The translations under genes were made by a program, and so were the position numbers. From assembly GCA_946188345.1 (NCBI GenBank), contig CAMHUI010000015.1, forward strand, positions 1 to 54,793: 54,793 nt of DNA, in the 5' to 3' direction. The notes below the pieces were generated by a model. That model was given only the letters and a program-made list of their open reading frames with translations, had not been told where the DNA came from and ran no database searches. This document shows positions 23,341-31,514 of the stretch, piece by piece. This DNA is from an uncultured Prevotellaceae bacterium. GTDB taxonomy: Bacteria > Bacteroidota > Bacteroidia > Bacteroidales > Bacteroidaceae. Position 1 is the stretch's first letter, and each line of letters begins with the position of its first letter.

Positions 23341-23749
23341 GGTATACTACTTCAATGCCTGCCCGCCGGAGCAGTTCGATGCCATCGGTCAGCCGGTATT
23401 TCTCTCCATATACCACTCGTCGTATACCGCTCTGGATGATGAGCTTTGAACACTCGATGCAAGGGGAGGCCGTCACGTAGAGCGTCGAACCGTCGCTGTT
23501 GTTCGACGAGCGGGCCAGCTTGGTGATGGCATTGGCCTCGGCATGGAGCACGTAAGGCTTCGTGACGTTGTTCTCGTCTTCGCAGACGTTTTCGAAACCG
23601 CTCGGCGTGCCGTTGTAGCCATCGCTGATAATCATCTTGTCTTTCACTACGAGGGCTCCTACCTGCCGGCGTTGGCAATAGGAGTTCTCGGCCCAGATGC
23701 GAGCCATGCGCAGATAGCGCTCGTCGAGTTTTTGTTGTTTGTCGCTCAT
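23330..23749 (-). CDS. Deoxycytidylate (dCMP) deaminase
   Basis: This 139-residue zinc deaminase of the ComEB/dCMP-deaminase family makes dUMP for thymidylate synthesis. The zinc ligands are in HAEANAI (His, with the proton-shuttling Glu) and SPCIECSKLI (two Cys), and the substrate loop is DGYNGTPSGFEN. I place the start at ATG 23749, where the conserved N-terminus (KLDERYLRMARIWAENSYCQRRQVGA) begins; the open frame upstream overlaps the M3 peptidase gene in another frame. It is 11 bp after the M3 gene and 59 bp before the S41 gene, so it is in an operon. Confidence 0.93.
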   Translation of the reverse strand: MSDKQQKLDERYLRMARIWAENSYCQRRQVGALVVKDKMIISDGYNGTPSGFENVCEDENNVTKPYVLHAEANAITKLARSSNNSDGSTLYVTASPCIECSKLIIQSGIRRVVYGEKYRLTDGIELLRRAGIEVVYLEL

Positions 23750-23760
23750 GGTGGTGTGTC

Positions 23761-25845
23761 TTATGAGTGTCTTGTTATACCGTTTCTTTCCAGCAGTGCA
23801 TCGATGGTGGGCTCGGCACCTTTGAACCTCTTGTAGAGCGTCATGGGGTGCTCCGTGCCGCCGCGTGAGAGAATGCAGTCGCGGAAGCGCTGTGCCGTGG
23901 CAGGGTTGAAGATGCCTTCCCGCTTGAACACAGCAAAGGCATCGGCATCGAGCACCTCGGCCCATTTGTAGCTGTAGTAGCCGGCAGCATAGCCTCCAGC
24001 CATAATGTGGGAGAACTGCACCGTCATGCAGGTGTCGGTGAGCTGTTCGCCGATGATAGCCCGTTTCCAGGCCTCTTTTTCGAATGTCTTCACATCCTCG
24101 GCGAAGGGCTCGTGCTTGGTATAGTAAGCCATGTCGAGTAAGCCGAATGACACTTGTCGCAGGCATGCCATGGCAACCATGAAGTTGCGGCTCTTGACGA
24201 TGCGGTCGATCAGCTCGTCAGGCAGCGGTTCGCCTGTCTCATAGTGGAAGGCAAAGGTGCGGAGGAAGTCGCGCTCGATGGCGAAGTTCTCCATGAACTG
24301 CGACGGCAGTTCTACGAAGTCCCACCAGACGTTCGTGCCCGAAAGGCTCTCGAAGCGAGTGTTGGCAAACATGCCGTGGAGCGAATGGCCGAACTCGTGG
24401 AGGAATGTCTCGACTTCTCCCAGCGTGAGCAGGGCAGGCTTCTCATCTGTTGGCTTCGTGAAGTTCATCACGACGCTGACGTGCGGACGCACATTGTTGC
24501 CCTTTCGGTCAATCCATTGGCCTTGGAACTCCGTCATCCAGGCTCCTCCCTGCTTACCTTTACGGGGATGGAAGTCGGCGTAGAAGACAGCCAGATAAGA
24601 ACCATCGCGGTCGAACACCTCGTAGGCCTTCACGTCGGGGTGATAGACGGGGATGTCTGGGTTCTCCTTAAATGTGATGCCATAGAGTTTGGTGGCCAGT
24701 CCGAAGACACCGCTGATGACCTTGTCTAACTGGAAGTAGGGGCGGAGCATCTCGGCATCCAGATTGTATTTCTCCATCTTCAGTTTGTGGGAGTAGAAGG
24801 CCGAGTCCCAAGGCATCATCTTCTCATCGCCAAGGTCTTTCCTTGCGATGGTCTTCAGTTCTTTCAGTTCTTCCTGTGCCGTCGGCTTGTAGGCCTCGAT
24901 GAGGTCGTCGAGAAGTTTGTATACATTCTGCGTTGTTGAGGCCATGCGATGCACGAGCACGTAGTCGGCATAGGTCTCGAATCCCAGCAGCTGGGCCACC
25001 TCCCGGCGCAGGTTGATGAGCCGTTGGCAAAGCTGCAGATTGTTCTCTGTGTTGTCGTGGGTGCAGACGGTGTTGCGAGCCATGTAGAGCTGCCGGCGCA
25101 GGTCGCGACGGGTGCTGTAGGTCATGAACGGAGTATAACTGGGTGCGTCGAGCGTGAAGAGCCAGCCCTCTTTCTCAGCCTCCTTTGCTGCCATGGCTGC
25201 AGCATCGACAGCTGTCTGAGGCAGGCCGTCGAGGTCTTGCTCGTCGGTGATGTGCAGGGTGAAGGCTTTCATCTCCTTCAGCAGGTTCTGAGAGAATTGA
25301 AGGGTGAGTAATCCCGCTTCCTCGGTCAGCTGGCGGAGCTTCTCTTTGCCGGCATCGTCGAGCAGGGCACCGCTTCTCACGAAGCCGTCGTAGCTGTTCT
25401 GAAGCAGCATCTGCTCTTCAGCCGTCAGTTCGCGATGGTGTTCGTAGACGTGTTTGATTCTCTCGAAGAGCTTCGGGTTCAGGCTTACGTCGTTGGCATG
25501 CTGGGTGAGAATGGGCGACATCTTCTGTGCCAAGGCTTCCAGGTCGTCGTTGGTCTCTGCGCTCATCATGCAGGAAAAGACGTTCGACACCCTGTCGAGC
25601 AGGTCGTAATAGTGCTCGCCTTTTGTGGCATCATGGAAGATGAGGGTATTGTCGAAAGTCGGTTCTTCTGGGTTGTTGATGATTTTCTCTATCTCCTCAT
25701 TGTCGCGGCGGATGCCTTCGAGGAATGCCTCCTCATAGTCTTCCGTCCTGATCTGGTCGAACGGCACCGTGGCATGAGGAGTCTCCCAGGTGAGGAAGAA
25801 AGGGTTTTGTCGTTGTTGTTCGAGGGAATCTATCTGTGGGTTCAT
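23761..25845 (-). CDS. M3-family metallopeptidase (oligopeptidase A / Dcp-like)
   Basis: The 694-residue protein has the zinc motif HEFGH (His483, Glu484, His487, in TFLHEFGHSLHGMF), a downstream WWDFVELPSQFMENF and AGYYSYKWAEVLDADAF, all marks of the M3A thimet-oligopeptidase group. No signal peptide is seen from ATG 25845, so it likely acts in the cytosol on short peptides, as oligopeptidase A or dipeptidyl carboxypeptidase. A -7-like TAATTTTG lies at 25870-25877 on the minus strand, and the gene heads the operon that continues with the deaminase. Confidence 0.93.
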   Translation of the reverse strand: MNPQIDSLEQQRQNPFFLTWETPHATVPFDQIRTEDYEEAFLEGIRRDNEEIEKIINNPEEPTFDNTLIFHDATKGEHYYDLLDRVSNVFSCMMSAETNDDLEALAQKMSPILTQHANDVSLNPKLFERIKHVYEHHRELTAEEQMLLQNSYDGFVRSGALLDDAGKEKLRQLTEEAGLLTLQFSQNLLKEMKAFTLHITDEQDLDGLPQTAVDAAAMAAKEAEKEGWLFTLDAPSYTPFMTYSTRRDLRRQLYMARNTVCTHDNTENNLQLCQRLINLRREVAQLLGFETYADYVLVHRMASTTQNVYKLLDDLIEAYKPTAQEELKELKTIARKDLGDEKMMPWDSAFYSHKLKMEKYNLDAEMLRPYFQLDKVISGVFGLATKLYGITFKENPDIPVYHPDVKAYEVFDRDGSYLAVFYADFHPRKGKQGGAWMTEFQGQWIDRKGNNVRPHVSVVMNFTKPTDEKPALLTLGEVETFLHEFGHSLHGMFANTRFESLSGTNVWWDFVELPSQFMENFAIERDFLRTFAFHYETGEPLPDELIDRIVKSRNFMVAMACLRQVSFGLLDMAYYTKHEPFAEDVKTFEKEAWKRAIIGEQLTDTCMTVQFSHIMAGGYAAGYYSYKWAEVLDADAFAVFKREGIFNPATAQRFRDCILSRGGTEHPMTLYKRFKGAEPTIDALLERNGITRHS

Positions 25846-26004
25846 ACGCGTACGTTCTTTATTTAAATGCAAAATTAGTAAAAAGACGGGCTCCTTCATT
25901 CACTTAAACGTTTTTTTTAACGATTATTATTGAAAATATGTGTTCGCAAACAATGGCCGTTTGGGAAAAAAAACGTAACTTTGCATCGAAATTGTAAAAG
26001 GATA

Positions 26005-26472
26005 ATGGAAAAGTTAATAATCAATTCCTATGAGGAGTTCGAGTCGCATCTGGGTCAGGAACTCGGTACCAGCGAGTGGCTCGAAGTCACCCAGGAGCGC
26101 ATTAACCTCTTTGCCGATGCCACAAACGACCACCAATGGATTCATGTGGACACCGAGCGGGCCCAGCAGGAAAGCCCCTACAAGAGTACCATTGCGCACG
26201 GCTATCTGACGCTGTCGTTGCTGCCGTTCATGTGGAATCAGATTATCGACGTGCGCAACATCTCGATGCTCGTCAATTATGGAATGAACGACATGCGCTT
26301 CGGCTTGCCTGTCATTACGGGAAGCCGCATCTGCACCAAGGCCATCCTGAACAGCATCCAGAACCTGCGCGGCATCTGCAAGACGGAGATACACTTCGTC
26401 ATCGAGATTGAGGGAGAGCGCAAACCAGCACTCGACGGATATGCGACCTTCCTCTACTACTTTAAGAAATGA
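26005..26472 (+). CDS. MaoC-family dehydratase (hot-dog fold)
   Basis: The 155-residue protein contains the R-hydratase motif in ERINLFADATNDHQWIHVD (residues about 31-49, with the catalytic D-x4-H). It continues with AHGYLTLSLLPFMWNQ and NYGMNDMRFGLPV, fitting the NodN/MaoC-like group of single-domain enoyl hydratases that act on acyl-CoA or acyl-ACP. The specific substrate is unknown. A -7-like TAACTTTG is at 25976-25983. The start is ATG 26005, since earlier codons overlap this element. A terminator follows, so it is probably monocistronic. Confidence 0.88.
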   Translation: MEKLIINSYEEFESHLGQELGTSEWLEVTQERINLFADATNDHQWIHVDTERAQQESPYKSTIAHGYLTLSLLPFMWNQIIDVRNISMLVNYGMNDMRFGLPVITGSRICTKAILNSIQNLRGICKTEIHFVIEIEGERKPALDGYATFLYYFKK

Positions 26473-26484
26473 AGGATTACGACT

Positions 26485-26511
26485 GGGCGGAACTGCGTTT
26501 CCGTCCTTTTT
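26485..26511 (+). terminator. Intrinsic terminator after the MaoC gene
   Basis: GGGCGGAA pairs with TTCCGTCC (one G-U) around a 6-nt loop and is followed by TTTTTG. It starts 13 bp after the stop. Confidence 0.75.
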
Positions 26512-26567
26512 GTTTTTCCAAGACAATGACCGATATCGTTTCATTCAATAATCATTAACTAACATCA

Positions 26568-28022
26568 ATGGGTGGCTTTTTTGGCACAATCAAGACGAAA
26601 GATTGCGTAGAAGACCTTTTCTACGGAACCGACTACAATTCACATCTCGGCACTCGCCGCGCGGGTCTTGTCACGTTCGACCCAGAGGCAGGCTTCAACC
26701 GCTCCATCCACTCGCTGGAGCGAAACTATTTCCGTTCGCGCTTCGAAGACGAGCTCATCAAATTTCATGGATGCCAGGGGCTCGGAGTCATCAGCGACAC
26801 TGATCCACAGCCCATCATCGTCAACTCGCACCTCGGCCGCTATGCCGTCGTCACTGTGGCGAAAATCAACAACCTCAGAGAAATTGCCGATGAACTGCTG
26901 GCGGCTCGCATGCACTTCAGCGAGCAGTCGGCCAATAACATCAACCCTACAGAACTGGTCTCGCTGCTCATCAACATGGGCAACACCTTCGTTGAGGGCA
27001 TCAACCTGGTATATCAGAAGATTAAGGGTTCCTGCTCCTTGCTTGTGCTGACCGAGGACGGCATCATCTGTGCCCGCGACCGCTATGGACGAACCCCCAT
27101 CGTTATCGGAAAGAAAGAAGACGGATATGCTGCGTCGAGCGAGACTACGGCCTTTCCCAACCTCGATTATGAGATTGTTCGCGATGTCGGTCCAGGTGAG
27201 ATTGTGCGACTCAGAGCCGACGGCATGGAGGTGTTGCAAGAACCCTTCCGCTGTCAGCAGACCTGTGCCTTCCTGTGGGTCTACTACGGATTCCCCACCA
27301 GCGACTATGAGGGCATCAATACGGAAGACGTGCGTGAGAAGAATGGTCGAATGATGGGCGAGGAAGACGATGTCGAGGCTGACCTTGTCTGTGGCATCCC
27401 AGACTCCGGTGTCGGTATGGCTTTGGGATATGCCGAAGGTCATCAGATACCCTATAAGCGCGGAGTACTGAAGTATACCCCCACATGGCCGCGCTCCTTT
27501 ACCCCCGGCTCGCAGGTGCGCCGCGACCTCGTAGCCAAGATGAAGCTCATTCCCAACCGGGCCATACTGAAAGACCAGCGCATCGTCATCTGCGACGACA
27601 GCATTGTGCGGGGAACCCAGTTGCGCGACAACATCAAGACTTTCTTCGACTATGGCGCCCGAGAGGTGCATGCCCGCATCTCATGCCCGCCGCTAGTATA
27701 TGGATGTCCATTCATCGGATTCACCAATTCGAAGAACGACCTGGAGCTTATCACCCGTCGTGTCATCCGCGACATTGAGGGTGACGACCATAAGAATCTC
27801 GACCGCTACATGACCTACGGAACGCCGGAATACGAGCGGATGGTCAGCGAGATAGCCCGCCGACTCGGCATCACGAGTCTGAAATTTGCCAAGCTCGAGG
27901 CACTTGTCAAGTCCATCGGGCTGCCCAAATGTCGCATCTGCACCCATTGCTTTGATGGCAGCGGGTACGACCAGATGGGCGAGGCACCACAGGATGATGT
28001 GGTGAAGGAGGAAACCAAGTAA
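26568..28022 (+). CDS. Amidophosphoribosyltransferase-like protein lacking the glutaminase cysteine
   Basis: The 484-residue product has the PurF layout: an N-terminal Ntn glutaminase-like domain (GTDYNSHLGTRRAGLVTF, CARDRYGRTPIVIG) and a phosphoribosyltransferase domain with LVCGIPDSGVGMALGYA and the PRPP loop VICDDSIVRGTQ (VICDD at residues 340-344). Canonical PurF starts Met-Cys, the Cys being the nucleophile after Met removal. Here the protein starts MGGFFGTI and the first Cys is residue 13. Ammonia-dependent synthesis or a regulatory/moonlighting role is possible; this is inference. The C-terminus adds CRICTHCFDG. No alternative upstream start restores Cys1. Confidence 0.85.
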   Translation: MGGFFGTIKTKDCVEDLFYGTDYNSHLGTRRAGLVTFDPEAGFNRSIHSLERNYFRSRFEDELIKFHGCQGLGVISDTDPQPIIVNSHLGRYAVVTVAKINNLREIADELLAARMHFSEQSANNINPTELVSLLINMGNTFVEGINLVYQKIKGSCSLLVLTEDGIICARDRYGRTPIVIGKKEDGYAASSETTAFPNLDYEIVRDVGPGEIVRLRADGMEVLQEPFRCQQTCAFLWVYYGFPTSDYEGINTEDVREKNGRMMGEEDDVEADLVCGIPDSGVGMALGYAEGHQIPYKRGVLKYTPTWPRSFTPGSQVRRDLVAKMKLIPNRAILKDQRIVICDDSIVRGTQLRDNIKTFFDYGAREVHARISCPPLVYGCPFIGFTNSKNDLELITRRVIRDIEGDDHKNLDRYMTYGTPEYERMVSEIARRLGITSLKFAKLEALVKSIGLPKCRICTHCFDGSGYDQMGEAPQDDVVKEETK

Positions 28023-28090
28023 AAGCGTGACTCTTTTATAGCGTTTCTTGCCTGACACTTCTGTCCGATAAAGCCCTATGGCATAAATAT

Positions 28091-28132
28091 AATCAGGCTG
28101 AAACCCAGCGAGGGTTACAGCCTGATTTTTTT
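28091..28132. terminator. Intrinsic terminator after the PurF-like gene
   Basis: ATCAGGCTG and CCC pair with GGG and CAGCCTGAT, followed by TTTTTTT on the plus strand. The 152 bp from here to the GH92 stop hold no gene; they include a GC-rich stretch with small self-complementary blocks. Confidence 0.85.
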
Positions 28133-28284
28133 CACTCTCATTCTTATTCACGAAGCAACCGGCCCTTGGTGACATGGATTCCAGCCCTTGTTAAAACAAT
28201 GGCCAGGCTTTGGCCGCTGCGGGGCCAGCTGCGGGGCTGGGTTTCAAAAGCCGGCATTAGCCTCGTGCTCGAGGTAGTAGATGC

Positions 28285-30561
28285 TCAGTTGCTGATAACA
28301 AGTTCCTTGCCCTGTCGCAGGAGGGCATCCTTCACGAACCATCCCTTCAGCCGTTGTCCGCCGATGGTGATGCTGCGAATCTTCCGCCCATCTCCTGTGC
28401 GTCGGATGGTAAAGGCCTTCCCGAGGGCTGGCTGGAAGCGTATTCGGTTGAAGAGTGGCACCGTGACGATGTATTCAGCGTCGGCAGGCGAGTAGGTGTA
28501 TAGTCCGATAGCATTGAAGACATACCATGCCGACATCTCTCCTGCGTCGTCCATTCCGGCCAGTGCCAAGTGGCCGCGCCCCATGTCATAGTAGTGGCCC
28601 ATGATGCTGTCGAGCACAGCCTGTGCCTTCTCCTGCCGGTCGACGAAGTAATACATGTAGGGGATGGAGTGGCCAGGCTGGTTGCCGTGACAGTAGTTGC
28701 CGATGAAGCCAGTGAGGTTCTCCACCTCATACCCGTGCCAGGGCTCGGTAAACAGCGAGTCGAGCTTGCGTTCCACAGCTCGCTTGGAGGGATAGAGGGC
28801 GAGGATGCCTTGCGGGTCGTGGGGGGCATAGAACAGATTGTTCCAGGCGTTAGACTCTCGATACATATAGGCGAAGTAGGGGTAGTAGGGGTCGAACTGG
28901 CGGATGAACGACCCGTCGGCGATGCGTCCGCGGAAGAAACCGGTCGAGGGGTCGAAGACGTGGCGATAGTTCTTCGCGCGCTTCATGAGCATCTGCTCGT
29001 TGGCCTTGTCGCCCATCTCGCGGGCGATGAGTGCCGTGGCGTAGTCGTCGTAGGCATATTCCAGGGTCTTGGTGACCGCTGCCTTGTACTCATTATAATA
29101 AGGTACGTTGGTGGTGTCCTTCTCGGCAATCCATCCTTGCCGCAGGTATTCGTCGAGATAGGGACGGCCGCCTCGCCCGGGTACGGTGGCGTTCTTCAGC
29201 AGCAGCCGGTAGGCCCTGTCGAGCGGGAAGTCGCGGATGCCTCGCAGCCAGGCACCCGAAACGAATGTCGAGGCATGGTCGCCGTGGAAGAAGGTGGGCA
29301 TATAGCCGCCGCGCTTCTCACCGCGGTCGATGCAGGAGTAGATGACGTCGCGCGTCACGTCGGGCCTGAGCAGTTCCATCAGCGGCAGCTTGTTGCGGTG
29401 GTCGTCCCAGAACGACGGGTCGGTGTAGTAGTGGTGGATGCCGCCCGTCTTCCACGTGTGGCGGTGGTGATAGGCATAGAGCCAGTCCATGCCCTCCATA
29501 CACATGCGTGTGGAGTCGGCCTCGGCACCGCCTGTCTGATGGACAATCACGCCGCGGGCATCGACGTAGTCGCCGTTGCAGTCGCTGCGCAGCACAGGCC
29601 AGAGCATCGACCGGTAGAGGCAGGTATAGAACAGGCTCTTCTCGCGTTCCGAACCTCCTTCCACCTGGATCTTCGACAGCAGTTCCTCCCAGACATGGTC
29701 GGCCTCGGCACGGACGCCGTCGAACGTCTTTCGGCCTTGATGGAGATGGTCCTGTCTGAAATATAACTCCTCATGGTAATTCCCCATGGCATTCTCTCCG
29801 TTGACAAAGGAGAAACCGAAAGCCACCTCCACTGTCGCCGGCTCTGTGCCTTCAAGTTCCACGACGGCCACGGTGTTGCGGCGGCCGGGAACCATCTTCA
29901 CATCGAGAATTCCCGCGTTGCTCGTCGCATAAAAGTGCATGTTACCCTCAGCGTTCTGATGGCCGGCGAACTCGCAGATGCCCGTCTGACGCGCGTCCCA
30001 GTCGTGCACCTGGTTGTTGGCATGACCGAGGTCGAGCACCAGACGCTTTGGACCGCGCTGGTGGAAGGTGTAGCGATGAATGGCGCAGCGCAGCGTCGTC
30101 GTCACCTCCACGTCGATGTCGTAGCGGTCGAGGTGCACGCGGTAGTAGCCGGGATGGGCCTCCTCGGTGTCGTGGGAGAACGGCGACGAGAAGTCGTCAG
30201 GGCTGAAGCCGCGTCCGCTGACGGGCATCACGGGCACGTGCAGCAGGTTCCAATGGCCTTTGTTGGTGTGGGCAAAGCCGAGGATGGTACCGTCCTCATA
30301 CTGATAGCCGGCTCCCGAACGCCACATCGTCACCGGTGAGCATTGCACCATACCATTGGGCAGCGCTGCGCCGGGATAGGTCTCGCCGCCCCAGGTGCGC
30401 GTCTTGCGGTTCAGCACATAGTGCAGGTCTTCTTCCTCCCACAGCGTGGCGGTGCCGAGGAAGGGGTTTACGTATCGGGTCAGATGGGATTTCTGTGCCA
30501 GGGAAGGGGAGCAGGTCACCCAAGCAGCCAGAAGGCCAATGAGAAGCGCTTTCTTGTTCAT
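28285..30561 (-). CDS. GH92-family alpha-mannosidase-like enzyme
   Basis: The 758-residue protein has a signal peptide (MNKKALLIGLLAAWVTCSPSLAQ) and matches GH92: TRYVNPFLGTA, ETYPGAALPNGMVQCSP, AHTNKGHWNLLHVPVMP, GMDWLYAYHHRH and the C-terminal AGMDDAGEMSAWYVFNAIGLYTYSP with an Asp pair at 671-672. GH92 enzymes are Ca-dependent exo-alpha-mannosidases. Where most have GNEPSHH with the catalytic acid Glu, this protein reads GNQPGHS, giving Gln628. That exchange is known from a GH92 enzyme acting on mannose-1-phospho-mannose. It stands alone, far from susCD, behind its own promoter; location is probably periplasmic. Start ATG 30561 is chosen for the signal peptide. Confidence 0.9.
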   Translation of the reverse strand: MNKKALLIGLLAAWVTCSPSLAQKSHLTRYVNPFLGTATLWEEEDLHYVLNRKTRTWGGETYPGAALPNGMVQCSPVTMWRSGAGYQYEDGTILGFAHTNKGHWNLLHVPVMPVSGRGFSPDDFSSPFSHDTEEAHPGYYRVHLDRYDIDVEVTTTLRCAIHRYTFHQRGPKRLVLDLGHANNQVHDWDARQTGICEFAGHQNAEGNMHFYATSNAGILDVKMVPGRRNTVAVVELEGTEPATVEVAFGFSFVNGENAMGNYHEELYFRQDHLHQGRKTFDGVRAEADHVWEELLSKIQVEGGSEREKSLFYTCLYRSMLWPVLRSDCNGDYVDARGVIVHQTGGAEADSTRMCMEGMDWLYAYHHRHTWKTGGIHHYYTDPSFWDDHRNKLPLMELLRPDVTRDVIYSCIDRGEKRGGYMPTFFHGDHASTFVSGAWLRGIRDFPLDRAYRLLLKNATVPGRGGRPYLDEYLRQGWIAEKDTTNVPYYNEYKAAVTKTLEYAYDDYATALIAREMGDKANEQMLMKRAKNYRHVFDPSTGFFRGRIADGSFIRQFDPYYPYFAYMYRESNAWNNLFYAPHDPQGILALYPSKRAVERKLDSLFTEPWHGYEVENLTGFIGNYCHGNQPGHSIPYMYYFVDRQEKAQAVLDSIMGHYYDMGRGHLALAGMDDAGEMSAWYVFNAIGLYTYSPADAEYIVTVPLFNRIRFQPALGKAFTIRRTGDGRKIRSITIGGQRLKGWFVKDALLRQGKELVISN

Positions 30562-30584
30562 GATGTCTATGTGTTTAATTTCTG

Positions 30585-30616
30585 CAAAGTTACCTATTTT
30601 TTCACTTAATACCAAT
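30585..30616 (-). promoter_or_regulatory. Promoter for GH92 gene
   Basis: On the minus strand TTGG (30612-30615), about 20 bp spacer, then TAACTTTG (30585-30592). The start codon is 24 bp downstream. The -33 is a weaker variant. Confidence 0.65.
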
Positions 30617-30698
30617 TTTTGCAGCTATTTATTTTGTCTGTCTGTCGAAAAAACCTCTTGCCTTCTTCCTGGCCTTCGGAGTGGCAGGGTACAAAAGA

Positions 30699-30729
30699 AC
30701 AACCGCTTAGTCGATGGCTAAGCGGTTGT
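30699..30729 (-). terminator. Intrinsic terminator after the Ala/Glu-rich lipoprotein gene
   Basis: ACAACCGCTTAG pairs perfectly with CTAAGCGGTTGT around a 7-nt loop, followed on the minus strand by TCTTTTG. Confidence 0.8.
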
Positions 30730-30778
30730 CTTGTTTTGCTTGTTCGAGAGCTTGAGTCTCGTAGCAGTGGGGAGTTAC

Positions 30779-31168
30779 TTATTTTGTAGCTTCCTCAACA
30801 GCATTCTCAACAGCCTCAGCGGTTTCCTCTACAGCGCCTTCAGCAGCTTCAGCGACTTCTTCAGTAGCGCCTTCAACAGCCTCAGCGGCAGCAGCCTTCA
30901 GCTCATCGAGCTTAGCAGCGAGCATCTCAGCAACCTTTGCTTCCTTAGCGGCAGCAATAGCTTCCTCAGTTACTTCCTGACCATCCTCAGCAACAACACC
31001 GAGAGCCTCAGCGGTCATGGTGTCAACAGCAGCGATGATAGCAGCGCTATCCTCAGCGGTCAGAACGATTTCTGCGGGCTCTTCAGCAACAGGAGCCTCA
31101 GCCTTGTTTCCGCAAGAAGCGAAAGAAACGGCTACCAGAGCAGCAAATGCAAATACTAATTTCTTCAT
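30779..31168 (-). CDS. Ala/Glu-rich lipoprotein with 11-residue repeats
   Basis: The 129-residue product starts with a lipoprotein signal and lipobox (MKKLVFAFAALVAVSFASCGN). The mature chain is almost only Ala, Glu, Val and Thr. From about residue 90 it repeats roughly every 11 residues (AVEGATEEVAEA, AEGAVEETAEA, VENAVEEATK), as in apolipoprotein- or LEA-like amphipathic helices. It is strongly acidic and lacks enzymatic motifs. It is probably an abundant outer-membrane-anchored helical protein of unknown role. A -7-like TACCTTTG lies at 31221-31228, and a strong terminator follows, so the gene is monocistronic. Confidence 0.75.
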   Translation of the reverse strand: MKKLVFAFAALVAVSFASCGNKAEAPVAEEPAEIVLTAEDSAAIIAAVDTMTAEALGVVAEDGQEVTEEAIAAAKEAKVAEMLAAKLDELKAAAAEAVEGATEEVAEAAEGAVEETAEAVENAVEEATK

Positions 31169-31404
31169 TTTCTTTACTTTTTTAAATCTGTAAAACAATC
31201 ATTTGTTAATTAAAACGCTGCAAAGGTAAGGATTTTTTTGATACGACGATTATTTTTTTTCAACTTTTTTTCGGTGTTTTTGTAACTTTTTTGTAAGTAA
31301 TTGAAATATAAGCATTTGCAAAGTGCTAACAAAGGTTAAAGTTTTCTGTGTGCCCAAACAACCCGATTTTTTAGCTCTTTTTTGACGATTTAAGAGCAGG
31401 TTTC

Positions 31405-31435
31405 TTGTAGGTCTCGATTTTTCTTTTTAATTTTG
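31405..31435 (+). promoter_or_regulatory. Promoter for mtaB
   Basis: TTG (31405-31407), a 20-bp spacer and TAATTTTG (31428-31435) match the consensus. The rest of the 31169-31514 gap holds the minus-strand lipoprotein promoter, A/T-rich DNA and a leader with the repeat TATATATAATAAGGTATATA; I see no other feature. Confidence 0.7.
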
Positions 31436-31514
31436 CAATCGTTATGATGAGCGTGCGCGCTCTTTATATATAATAAGGTATATAGGCGACACTGACTGGT
31501 GAGCTACTGCTAAG

